Positions 23,051 to 30,982 of a stretch of DNA of 48,791 nt are shown one piece after another. Source of the stretch: Acidimicrobiia bacterium (GTDB lineage: Bacteria > Actinomycetota > Acidimicrobiia > Spongiisociales > UBA5794); assembly GCA_029939995.1 (NCBI GenBank), contig JAOZRW010000013.1, positions 1-48,791 of the forward strand. The letters are read 5' to 3'. A model generated the notes under the pieces. It did not search any database. It had not been told where the DNA came from and was given only the letters and a program-made list of their open reading frames with translations. The translations under genes and the position numbers were made by a program. Position 1 is the first letter of the stretch. Each line of letters starts with the position of its first letter.

Positions 23051-24372
23051 GCCGGTCCCCGAACCACGGCTTCGAGATCGGTGCCGAACCCGCCGGTCAC
23101 CTCCGCGGTGACCCACTCCCCCGGCTCGCCGTGATCGAGGATGATCACGCCGTCGATCTCGGGCGCTTCCCGATACGAGCGTCCGACGGGCATCCCTTCT
23201 TCGACCTGGTCGACGACGACGGTGACCGTCCGGCCGATCTGCTCGATCGTTCGGCTGGTCGTGATCTCGTCCTGGATCGCCTGGAGGTATCGCAAGCGTT
23301 CCTGTTTCTCCCCTTCGGGGATCTGCCCGTCCATGACGGCGGCTTCGGTGCCCTCCTCCGGCGAGTACGGGAAGAATCCGGCCCAGTCCAGTTCGACTTC
23401 GGAGAGGAACGCCGCGAGATCGTCGACGTCGTCGTCGGTCTCGCCCGGGAAACCGACGATGAACGAAGATCGCAGGGCGGCGTCCGGAGCCGCCCGGCGG
23501 ATGCGTGCGATGAGATCTCGATGCTGCTCACCCGAACCGGGGCGCTTCATCGCGCGCAACAGCGACACCGCCGTGTGTTGGAGGGACAGATCGAAGTAGT
23601 CGGCGACGAGCGGATTCCCTGCCATCTCTTCGATGAGGGCGGGGCGGATCTCCTTCGGATAGAGGTAGTAGAGGCGCAATCTGCGCAGGCCATCCACGCT
23701 CGTCACCGACCGGACGAGGTCGACGATGCCCGGCGCGTCGATGTCCCGGCCGTACGCCGCGAGGTCCTGGGCGACGAGCCCGATCTCGGCGACGCCGGCT
23801 CCCGTGAGTTCGGCGACCTCTGCCCTGATGTTCTCCGGATCGCGGGATCGTTGCTTCCCCCGGAACTGCGGGATCGCACAGAAGGTGCAGGGCTTGTCGC
23901 ACCCCTCCGCGACCTTGACGTACGCGTAGGGAGTCGTCGGTGTCGGCCGCCGCGTCTCGTAGAGGATGTCCATGTGCGAACGTCGTGCCGTTCCGATCGT
24001 GATCGGAGTCCATCGGCGCATCGCGTCGAGGCGGTCGATCAGCTCCGGGTAGCGATCGAGTCCGATGACGGCGTCGGCTTCGGGGAGCGCATCTGCGAGC
24101 TCCTTCTCGTACCGCTGCGCCATGCAGCCGATCACGACGAGGCTGGCGTCCTCGCGTTTCGCCCCGGCGACGTCGAGGATGGTGTCGACCGACTCTCGAC
24201 GCGCCGGCTCGATGAACCCGCACGTGTTGACCATCACGACGTCGGCGGTCTCCGGCGAGATCGCGTTCCGGTAGCCGGCCGCAGAGAGCATCCCGGTGAT
24301 CTTGTCGGAATCGACCTGGTTCTTCGCGCAGCCGAGGGTGGTCAGCCAGACGGTGGGGGCATCTGCGGTCAT
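23047..24372 (-). CDS. rimO: ribosomal protein S12 methylthiotransferase
   Basis: A 441-residue radical-SAM methylthiotransferase that modifies the aspartate of ribosomal protein S12. It has LGCAKNQVDSD, NTCGFIEPARRES and GCMAQRY in the UPF0004 domain, GCDKPCTFCAIPQFRGKQRSR in the radical-SAM domain and a C-terminal TRAM domain. The sequence details (CAKNQVDSD, CGFI) are RimO-type, not MiaB-type. The ATG follows a TACGCT box by 8 nt. First gene of rimO-cinA-thpR. Confidence 0.96.
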   Translation of the reverse strand: MTADAPTVWLTTLGCAKNQVDSDKITGMLSAAGYRNAISPETADVVMVNTCGFIEPARRESVDTILDVAGAKREDASLVVIGCMAQRYEKELADALPEADAVIGLDRYPELIDRLDAMRRWTPITIGTARRSHMDILYETRRPTPTTPYAYVKVAEGCDKPCTFCAIPQFRGKQRSRDPENIRAEVAELTGAGVAEIGLVAQDLAAYGRDIDAPGIVDLVRSVTSVDGLRRLRLYYLYPKEIRPALIEEMAGNPLVADYFDLSLQHTAVSLLRAMKRPGSGEQHRDLIARIRRAAPDAALRSSFIVGFPGETDDDVDDLAAFLSEVELDWAGFFPYSPEEGTEAAVMDGQIPEGEKQERLRYLQAIQDEITTSRTIEQIGRTVTVVVDQVEEGMPVGRSYREAPEIDGVIILDHGEPGEWVTAEVTGGFGTDLEAVVRGPA

Positions 24373-24380
24373 CGGGCCTC

Positions 24381-24386
24381 AGCGTA
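24381..24386 (-). promoter_or_regulatory. -10 box TACGCT of rimO (leaderless)
   Basis: Minus-strand TACGCT with 8 nt to the rimO ATG and no Shine-Dalgarno sequence. Confidence 0.5.
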
Positions 24387-24442
24387 CCGTCCGCATGCGA
24401 CGGATCGGTGGCAGACCCGAAAGGAGCTTCGTTTCGCCCTTT

Positions 24443-25180
24443 CTACGTGAGAGCGAGCCGGGCGGCGGCGATCACGGCCGCTCCGACGAGCACCCATCGG
24501 ATCCACGCGGCGCCCTTCAGCACGGCGAGACGGGACCCCACCCATGCGCCGGACATCTGCCCCGCGGCGAGCACGCCACCGACGGCGAGATCCACCTGCG
24601 ACGCCCGGGCGAAGAGCAGGATCGCGATCGGCGAATACGCGGCGATGAGCACCACCTTCGCGGCGTTTCCCTTGACGAGGTTCATGCCGGCGCCGAGGAC
24701 GAGCCCGGCGAGGAGCAGGAATCCGACACCGGCCTGCACGAAACCGCCGTAGAACCCGATGCCGAAGAACACGAGCGACCGCAGCGGCTCGTGCAACGCG
24801 ACATCGCGCTCCTCGAGCCACCTCGACGGACGCAGCAGCACGGAAGCGGCGACGAGCAGCAGCACGGCGGCGAACACCTTGCGGAGGACGTCGGGTGGGG
24901 TGATCGTCGAGAGCCAGGCTCCGACGGCTGCGCCGAGGACCGTCGGGATGACGAGGACACCGACACGTTTCCAGGGAATGGCTTCGCCCTTCTGATACCC
25001 GGCGATGGCCGTCAGGTTCGCGAGGAAGATGGCGATCCGGTTCGTGCCGTTCGCGGTGTTGATCCCGACCATGGCCGTCAGGATCGGGATCGTGATCGCC
25101 GACCCCCCGCCGGCGAGCGCGTTGATGAACCCCGCAACCAGGCCGGCGACCAGGAGCACGACGGCTTCGAGCACGGTCAT
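24443..25180 (-). CDS. TSUP (TauE/SafE) family membrane transporter
   Basis: A 245-residue protein with about seven to eight membrane helices and the family pattern of two related halves (GLVAGFINALAGGGSAITIP near the N-terminus and GFYGGFVQAGVGFLLLAGL in the middle). TSUP proteins export or import small organosulfur or carboxylate anions such as sulfite, taurine or sulfoacetate; the substrate cannot be told here. It lies 31 bp after the pabB-pabC fusion on the same strand and has no own -10 box near the ATG, so it is probably co-transcribed with it. Confidence 0.88.
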   Translation of the reverse strand: MTVLEAVVLLVAGLVAGFINALAGGGSAITIPILTAMVGINTANGTNRIAIFLANLTAIAGYQKGEAIPWKRVGVLVIPTVLGAAVGAWLSTITPPDVLRKVFAAVLLLVAASVLLRPSRWLEERDVALHEPLRSLVFFGIGFYGGFVQAGVGFLLLAGLVLGAGMNLVKGNAAKVVLIAAYSPIAILLFARASQVDLAVGGVLAAGQMSGAWVGSRLAVLKGAAWIRWVLVGAAVIAAARLALT

Positions 25181-25211
25181 GGCGAGAACCGGATCGGCAT
25201 GGTTGGAGAGG

Positions 25212-27017
25212 CTACTCGTGCACGAGACGGGCCGGTCGCCATCCGCTCACCGAACTGAGAACGGCGATCGCGTCGGCAACCGCGAGATCTTCCGCCAGAA
25301 CGACCTCTTCGACCAGAACGCCCTCTTCGATCAACACGCTCCGGAGAACACCCGGCATGCATCCGCATGCGAGCGGCGGAGTCACCCAGACCCCCGCGAT
25401 CTGGACGGCGACGTTGTGCCCCGTGCCTTCCGTGATCTCGCCGCGCTCGTTCATCATCAGCACTTCATCGATGCTGCCGTGTGTGTCGAGGCGTTCCTCG
25501 TACGGACGGCGCGCCGTCGTCTTGTGGAACCGATAGACGCTCCCCGACGTGATCGGGTCGGGACTCAGCCGGCAGAGAACCGCTTCACCGACGTCGTTCG
25601 GCCACCACGCCGCGGGGAGGAGATCATCGTCGTCGACTTCCGCCGAGACGTGCCCGAACCGGTCGACTTCGATCCGGACGGAAGCCGGAGTAGTCCGCCC
25701 CGTGATCGCGTTCTCGAGCGCTCCTCGAACCGCCTCCTCGTCGTACCGGAACCCGAAATAGTCGGCAGATCCTCTGAGCCGTTCGAGATGCCGGTCCAGC
25801 CAGCGGAATCCATGGTCCGGCTCCCAGCGGATCCGCTCGAGCAAGGCCATCTCGGGGCGCCGTTGCGTGAGGATCCTCGCCTTCTCGAGTGCTTCGTGGA
25901 ACTCGCCTCGCAACGCCGATGCTGCGGTGATGCCGGCTCCGACGCCGTACTCGCCGATGCCTTCTTCCACGTCGATCACCATCGTCCGGATCGCGACGTT
26001 GAAGCTGGCGTCGGGCCGACCTCCCTCTGTCGGGGAGAAGAATCCGATCGCGCCTCCGTAGATGCCGCGCGATCGCCCTTCGAGCGTCGCGATCGTCTCC
26101 ATCGCCGAACGCTTCGGATCGCCGGTCACGGCGGCGGAGGGGAAGAGTGCCCGGAACACGTCGATGATCCGCGCCTCTTCATCGAGGTTCGCCGTGACCT
26201 GCGAGACGAGTTGCCACACCGTTTCGAAGGGCCGGAGATCCAGCGACGCCTCGGAGACGACGGTGCCGGGAGCGCTGACCGTCGCGAGTTCCTCGCGCAT
26301 CTGCTCCACGATCCTCATGTGCTCGGCCCGGTACCGTTCCGATGTGCGGAGCCGCTCCGCGTGGCGTCGATCCTCCTCGACCCACCGGCCGCGCCCGACG
26401 GATCCCTTCATGGGGTGGATGCTGATCCTCGATCCTTCGACCTTGAAGAATCCCTCCGGGGACGCGCTCAGTACCCGGTAGCGACCGAGATCCAGGTAGG
26501 CGCCCCACTCTCCACGTTGCGCGAGAACGAGGTCCCGGTAGAGCTCCATCGTGTCACCGCTTCCCGCGGCGTCGAGGCGAAGCGAGTAGTTCACCTGGGT
26601 GAGGTCACCCGACGTGATCAACCGCCGGATCCGGCGAACGTTGTCGTGGTACTCGTCCTCGACCTGAGTCGGGATCCACGGCGACACCGTGTACGGCGAT
26701 GTGTCGAGCCGCGCCTCTCCGATGAACGGCGGGACCTCGGAGAGTCCCGGGAAGAGCGCGAACCATGCGAGGGGCAGATCGGCGAACTGCTCGCCGGCCT
26801 CGACCGGCCTCACCGGGAGAGACGGGTTGAGCCCAGGTGTCGCGTCGTATGCGACGTACCCGACGGCCCATTGACCGGATCCGGCCGCCTCTTCCGCCTC
26901 GGTGAGAACGTCGACGACCTCACCGACGTCGTATGCGGCGATGATCCGCGTCGGTTCGGCGAACTCCATCGAGCGTCCGCCCGTGGCGCCGAGTCTGTCG
27001 AGGCGTGCTGTGGTCAT
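25212..27017 (-). CDS. aminodeoxychorismate synthase component I fused to aminodeoxychorismate lyase (PabB-PabC)
   Basis: A 601-residue fusion for p-aminobenzoate/folate synthesis. Residues 1-370 are a chorismate-utilising PabB domain: TQVNYSLRL, SASPEGFF, the catalytic-lysine segment PMKGSVGRG (K204), VTGDPKRSAME, YGGAIGFFSP and ASFNVAIRTM. Residues about 375-601 are a class IV PLP-dependent domain with FHKTTARRPYEE (PLP lysine), EVLMMNERGEITEGTGHN and TPPLACGCMPGVLR. Such fusions are known in several phyla. The amidotransferase PabA is not in the window. The ATG is placed 7 nt after a TAGGCT box. Confidence 0.92.
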   Translation of the reverse strand: MTTARLDRLGATGGRSMEFAEPTRIIAAYDVGEVVDVLTEAEEAAGSGQWAVGYVAYDATPGLNPSLPVRPVEAGEQFADLPLAWFALFPGLSEVPPFIGEARLDTSPYTVSPWIPTQVEDEYHDNVRRIRRLITSGDLTQVNYSLRLDAAGSGDTMELYRDLVLAQRGEWGAYLDLGRYRVLSASPEGFFKVEGSRISIHPMKGSVGRGRWVEEDRRHAERLRTSERYRAEHMRIVEQMREELATVSAPGTVVSEASLDLRPFETVWQLVSQVTANLDEEARIIDVFRALFPSAAVTGDPKRSAMETIATLEGRSRGIYGGAIGFFSPTEGGRPDASFNVAIRTMVIDVEEGIGEYGVGAGITAASALRGEFHEALEKARILTQRRPEMALLERIRWEPDHGFRWLDRHLERLRGSADYFGFRYDEEAVRGALENAITGRTTPASVRIEVDRFGHVSAEVDDDDLLPAAWWPNDVGEAVLCRLSPDPITSGSVYRFHKTTARRPYEERLDTHGSIDEVLMMNERGEITEGTGHNVAVQIAGVWVTPPLACGCMPGVLRSVLIEEGVLVEEVVLAEDLAVADAIAVLSSVSGWRPARLVHE

Positions 27018-27024
27018 CGGGTTC

Positions 27025-27030
27025 AGCCTA
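27025..27030 (-). promoter_or_regulatory. -10 box TAGGCT of pabB-pabC (leaderless)
   Basis: Minus-strand TAGGCT with 7 nt to the ATG at 27017. Confidence 0.5.
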
Positions 27031-27090
27031 CGCGACGATCTTGCGACATGGAGGGCGCACGTGAGTCCCCAGGGACGGTGCGGATCCGGC

Positions 27091-29358
27091 TCATCCGATC
27101 AGGGCCGGGAGCTCCTCTTCGGTGACGAGCACCGACCGGGCCTTCGATCCTTCGGACGGGCCGACGATGCCCTTGTTCTCCATGATGTCCATCACCCGTC
27201 CCGCCCGCGCGAAGCCGATCCGCAGCTTGCGCTGCAACATCGATGTGGAGCCGAGCTGGCTGCGCACGACGAGCTCGATCGCCTGGCGGATGATCTCGGG
27301 GTCCTCCCCCTCGAAGTCCTCTGCCACGTCGGCCGCCTGTTTCGCCGCTTCGAACACCTCGGCGTCCCGGTAGGCGGCCCGCCGCTGGTCCCGAATGAAC
27401 TCGACGATCCGATGAACCTCGCGTTCCGAGACCCAGGCGCCCTGAATCCGCTCCGGCTTCGGCTCCCGTGCCGTGACGACGAGCATGTCGCCGAGACCGA
27501 CGAGCTTCTCCGCTCCTCCCTGATCGATGATCACACGCGAGTCGGTCTGTGAAGCGACCGAGAACGCGAGGCGGGAGGGGACGTTCGCTTTGATCACGCC
27601 GGTGATCACGTTCACCGATGGTCGCTGTGTCGCGAGCACCAGGTGGATACCGACGGCTCTCGCCATCTGGGCGATCCGAACGATCGAATCCTCGACGACG
27701 CGCCCGGCGACCATCATCAGGTCGTTCAACTCGTCCACGACCACCACGATGTACGGGAACCGATCGAACATCTCTTCGTCGAGACCGCCGGCGGCGTGTT
27801 TCTCCCGGTATGACTCGATGTCGCGCACACCCGCGTCGGCGAGCAGGTCGTAGCGGCGATCCATCTCGGCGACGGCCCACTGCAGTGCATCCGCCGCCTT
27901 CTTAGGGCTGGTGATGACGCGAGTCAGGAGGTGGGGGACGTCGTTGTACTGCCCGAGCTCCACCCGCTTCGGGTCGACGAGGATCAGGCGAACCTCATCC
28001 GGGGTGGCTCGCATGAGGATCGACGTCAGCAGGGCATTGAGACACGAGGACTTGCCGGCACCGGTCGCACCGGCGATGAGGACGTGCGGCAACTCGGTGA
28101 GACGCAGCATCCTGGCGCGCCCGCTGACGTCCTTACCGAGGGCGACGAGCATCGGGTCGTGGTCCTCAGACGCATCCGGGCCCCGCAAGATGTCACCGAG
28201 CGTGACCATCTGCCGGTGCCGGTTCGGAACTTCGATCCCGATGGCGCTCTTCCCGGGGATCGGGGCGAGGATCCGCACGTCCGGGGACGCGAGGGCGTAT
28301 GCGATGTCGTGCGACAGGTTCGTGACGCGAGAGACCTTGACGCCGGGAGCGAGCTCGATCTCGTAACGGGTGACGGTCGGACCGGGCACGATGCGCGTGA
28401 GACGGGCGTCGACTCCGTGTTGCGTCAATGCGTCCTGGAGCTCACCGGCCGTCTGCTCGAGGCTCGTGCGATCCGGGCCGGCCTCTCTCGACGACTCGAG
28501 GATGTCGAGCGGAGGGAGCACGTACCCGTCCCCCGACGCCGCTGCCGGTACCGGTGCCGGCAGCTGTTTCGGCTTCGGCTTCTTCGGTGCTCTGGTCGAA
28601 GCCTTCGGACCCTTCTTCGGAGCGGTCTTGGGCGTCTCGGCGACGGGGTCGTGCATCACGATCGGTGCGTCGACGGCCGCGTCGCTCTTCTTCGATCCGT
28701 CGTCGCTTCCGAATCCGATCAGCGTCTGGAAGTCTTTCAGATACGCGCCGATCGCGACGGCCACATCGCGAACGGTCGACCGTGTCAGGAGGAGCGTCCC
28801 GAGGGCCACGCCTGCGAACAAGACGATGAACGCTCCCCAGAATCCGATGATGCGCCGGAGCGGGAACGCGACCAATGCGCCGACCGCGCCGCCACTCTCT
28901 CTGACCTGGTCGACGTTGCCCGCCAGCGCGAGTGATCCGGTCATGAGATGGAACATGGCGAGCGATGAGACGAAGACGACCGTCACGCCGGCGATCAGCC
29001 GTCCTCGATCCTCGCTGCAACAGACGCTCATGAGCGACAGGCCGATGAGAGCGATGACCAACGGAACGACGTAGGCCCACATGCCGAACAGGAACCGCAG
29101 CACGCCGGAGATGGCGGCACCCACCGGGCCCGACAAACCGAGGAAGGAGAGCGCTACGAGCGCGGCCAGCACGATGAGCACCATGCCCCATACGTCGTCG
29201 CTCTGACGCGACAACCGGCCGCGGACCCGCTCCCGACCCGTCCGTAGCGCCCGGACGATCTTCGCTCGGAGCGAGATCCGTGGTTGTTTCTTCTTCGTCT
29301 TCTTCGGGGTTGCTTTGCTCCGCCCCGACGCCCCGCGGCTCTTGGTCCGCGTTGCCAT
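27091..29358 (-). CDS. ftsK: DNA translocase FtsK
   Basis: A 755-residue septal DNA pump for chromosome segregation. A basic N-terminus (KSRGASGRSKATPKKTKKK) is followed by four to five membrane helices (about 55-190), a Pro/Lys/Ala-rich linker (about 230-290), the RecA-like motor with Walker A GATGAGKSSCLNAL (near 430) and Walker B YIVVVVDELNDLM, and a C-terminal winged-helix gamma domain (SQLGSTSMLQRKLRIGFARAGRVMD) that reads polar KOPS sequences. The short linker makes it SpoIIIE-sized. ATG 29358 is preferred over ATG 29364 because the -10 box TATCGT is only 2 nt from the latter. Confidence 0.95.
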   Translation of the reverse strand: MATRTKSRGASGRSKATPKKTKKKQPRISLRAKIVRALRTGRERVRGRLSRQSDDVWGMVLIVLAALVALSFLGLSGPVGAAISGVLRFLFGMWAYVVPLVIALIGLSLMSVCCSEDRGRLIAGVTVVFVSSLAMFHLMTGSLALAGNVDQVRESGGAVGALVAFPLRRIIGFWGAFIVLFAGVALGTLLLTRSTVRDVAVAIGAYLKDFQTLIGFGSDDGSKKSDAAVDAPIVMHDPVAETPKTAPKKGPKASTRAPKKPKPKQLPAPVPAAASGDGYVLPPLDILESSREAGPDRTSLEQTAGELQDALTQHGVDARLTRIVPGPTVTRYEIELAPGVKVSRVTNLSHDIAYALASPDVRILAPIPGKSAIGIEVPNRHRQMVTLGDILRGPDASEDHDPMLVALGKDVSGRARMLRLTELPHVLIAGATGAGKSSCLNALLTSILMRATPDEVRLILVDPKRVELGQYNDVPHLLTRVITSPKKAADALQWAVAEMDRRYDLLADAGVRDIESYREKHAAGGLDEEMFDRFPYIVVVVDELNDLMMVAGRVVEDSIVRIAQMARAVGIHLVLATQRPSVNVITGVIKANVPSRLAFSVASQTDSRVIIDQGGAEKLVGLGDMLVVTAREPKPERIQGAWVSEREVHRIVEFIRDQRRAAYRDAEVFEAAKQAADVAEDFEGEDPEIIRQAIELVVRSQLGSTSMLQRKLRIGFARAGRVMDIMENKGIVGPSEGSKARSVLVTEEELPALIG

Positions 29359-29366
29359 TGGCATGA

Positions 29367-29372
29367 ACGATA
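29367..29372 (-). promoter_or_regulatory. -10 box TATCGT of ftsK (leaderless)
   Basis: Minus-strand TATCGT with 8 nt to ATG 29358; used to choose that start. Confidence 0.5.
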
Positions 29373-29503
29373 CCGCACTGTCTCGCAGATGGAAACCACC
29401 CTCGGCGCGATCCGTCGCGCTGAGAGTTACATCGATGTGATTTCCTCCCCGATCGGGAACCGCCGTTCCACGAGTTTCGCCCCAACCGACGGCCGGACGG
29501 GGG

Positions 29504-29509
29504 TATCCT
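29504..29509 (+). promoter_or_regulatory. -10 box TATCCT of the GUN4 gene (leaderless)
   Basis: TATCCT with 7 nt to ATG 29517. Divergent from the ftsK promoter. Confidence 0.5.
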
Positions 29510-29516
29510 GCGAGCC

Positions 29517-29984
29517 ATGTCCGACGTCACCTCCCCCTTGCGTGTCCTGCTCGCCGCCGGCGAGTGGCAGGCCGCCGATGCCGAAACCCGCCGGCTCCTG
29601 ATCGCCGACGCCGACGTGGGCGGCTACGTCGGGCTCGATCCCGACGAGGCCGCACGGATCGACTGCGGCTTGCTCCTGGCGATCGACGACGCCTGGGCCG
29701 GCGCGTCGGACGGCCGGTTCGGGTTGACCGCCCAATCCCGCATCCTCAACGAGGTTCGGGCCCGGGATCTCCCTCGCTCCGACACCTGGAGGATGTTCGG
29801 ACGAACCGTGGGATGGGTCGACGGCCGCGAATGGCTCGAGGAAGACGGTTTGCAATACGGGGCCGACGCACCGGCCGGCCATCTTCCGTGGATCCCCGGA
29901 ACGACTACCGCGGTCAACACGGGACGCGTCTACGAGGGATTCTTCCTCTTCTACGCCAGGTTCGCCGACTGCGCGGCGACCTGA
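29517..29984 (+). CDS. stand-alone GUN4-domain protein
   Basis: A 155-residue protein that is almost wholly a GUN4 domain: LRVLLAAGEWQAADAETRRLL (family: L-LLAAGxWKEADxET), IDCGLLLAIDDAWAGASDGRFG (family: CEDLRxIDxLWxxxSxGRFG), LTAQSRI, FGRTVGWVDGREWLEEDG and APAGHLPW (family: APxGHLP). GUN4 binds protoporphyrin IX and Mg-protoporphyrin and stimulates Mg-chelatase in oxygenic phototrophs. Nothing else in the window concerns chlorophyll, so here it may bind heme precursors or another tetrapyrrole. No membrane or signal segment. It is divergent from ftsK and convergent with an SDR gene, 16 bp away. Confidence 0.88.
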   Translation: MSDVTSPLRVLLAAGEWQAADAETRRLLIADADVGGYVGLDPDEAARIDCGLLLAIDDAWAGASDGRFGLTAQSRILNEVRARDLPRSDTWRMFGRTVGWVDGREWLEEDGLQYGADAPAGHLPWIPGTTTAVNTGRVYEGFFLFYARFADCAAT

Positions 29985-30000
29985 GCGGTCCGGCGAACGA

Positions 30001-30945
30001 TCACGGGCATCCGCGGGAGACGAGACCCGCCACGTCGAACTCGATGCCGGTCGCCTCTTCCGAGAGATCCCAGAGCAGCGTTGCATCCTCGGCCCGATTG
30101 CTGCGGCCGGTGATCGGCCGGCGAACGGCGGCCCCCGCCGTCACCCACTTCGGCGTGTAGATGCCTCCGCCGCGAGCGAGCGGGTCCGTCGCCGCCCGGA
30201 GTTGGGGTCGAGCTCCGCGGTCCGGTGGCATCCCGATCCACGCCGCTGCTCTCTCGAAGAAACGCTGGCTCGCCCCACCGGAGGATCGAACGCTCTGCGC
30301 CTGCAGATCGGTGTTGGACAATCCCGGGTGCGCAGCGAAGCTCCGGACCGTGGATCCGGCGTCGACGAGTCGCCGATCGAGCTCGAGGGCGAAGTCCATG
30401 TTCGCCTTCTTCGCCCTGCCGTACGCCCCCCAGGGCGTGTAATTCACATCGAGGTTCAGATCGTCTCGGTCGAGCCGGGTCCTGAAGTGCCTGGCCGTGC
30501 TGGTGACGGTCACGATCCTCGCGTCGGTTCCGCATAGGAGAGCCGGCATCAGCAGAGCGGTCAGTGCGAAGTGGCCGAGATGGTTCGTTCCGAATTGGAG
30601 CTCGAAACCGTCTTCGGTCTCCTGATGCGGTGTGGCCATCACCCCGGCGTTGTTGACGAGGAGATCGATCCGGGGGTGCGCTGCGACGACATCGGCGGCG
30701 AAACTACGCACCGATGCGAGGGAAGCAAGATCCAGCGGATACATCTCCAGGAGAGCATCGGGGATCGTCGAGAGGATCTCTGTTCTCGCTCGCTCGGCCT
30801 TCTCGAGGTTCCGGACCCCCATGATGACGAGGGCGCCGTGTCGCGCGAGTTCCTTCGCCGTTTCGAGACCGAGGCCGCCGTTCGCTCCCGTGACTACGGC
30901 GACGCGGCCCGTCAGGTCCGGGATGTCGTCCGGTGTCCATGCCAT
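30001..30945 (-). CDS. SDR family NAD(P)-dependent oxidoreductase
   Basis: A 314-residue short-chain dehydrogenase with the cofactor motif TGANGGLG (19-26), NNAGVM (98-103) and the catalytic Ser149, Tyr175 and Lys179 (AYGRAKKAN). The length and NHLGHFALTALLMP pattern put it with the retinol dehydrogenase / WW-oxidoreductase / protochlorophyllide-reductase-like branch, commonly annotated only as oxidoreductase. Substrate unknown. AGAGAGG lies 7 nt before the ATG. It follows rnj by 37 bp on the same strand, so it may be the last gene of dapA-rnj-SDR, and is convergent with the GUN4 gene. Confidence 0.9.
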   Translation of the reverse strand: MAWTPDDIPDLTGRVAVVTGANGGLGLETAKELARHGALVIMGVRNLEKAERARTEILSTIPDALLEMYPLDLASLASVRSFAADVVAAHPRIDLLVNNAGVMATPHQETEDGFELQFGTNHLGHFALTALLMPALLCGTDARIVTVTSTARHFRTRLDRDDLNLDVNYTPWGAYGRAKKANMDFALELDRRLVDAGSTVRSFAAHPGLSNTDLQAQSVRSSGGASQRFFERAAAWIGMPPDRGARPQLRAATDPLARGGGIYTPKWVTAGAAVRRPITGRSNRAEDATLLWDLSEEATGIEFDVAGLVSRGCP

Positions 30946-30982
30946 GCGATGGCCTCTCTCGGTCTACGGCTCCGCCGATCGG

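Noticed and set aside
25005-27125. A 706-codon plus-strand frame opposite pabB-pabC
   Set aside because: Antisense shadow; the minus strand encodes a clear PabB-PabC fusion with catalytic motifs.
27765-27778. SOS-box-like CGAACATCTCTTCG
   Set aside because: One mismatch in the conserved right half and located deep inside ftsK coding sequence.
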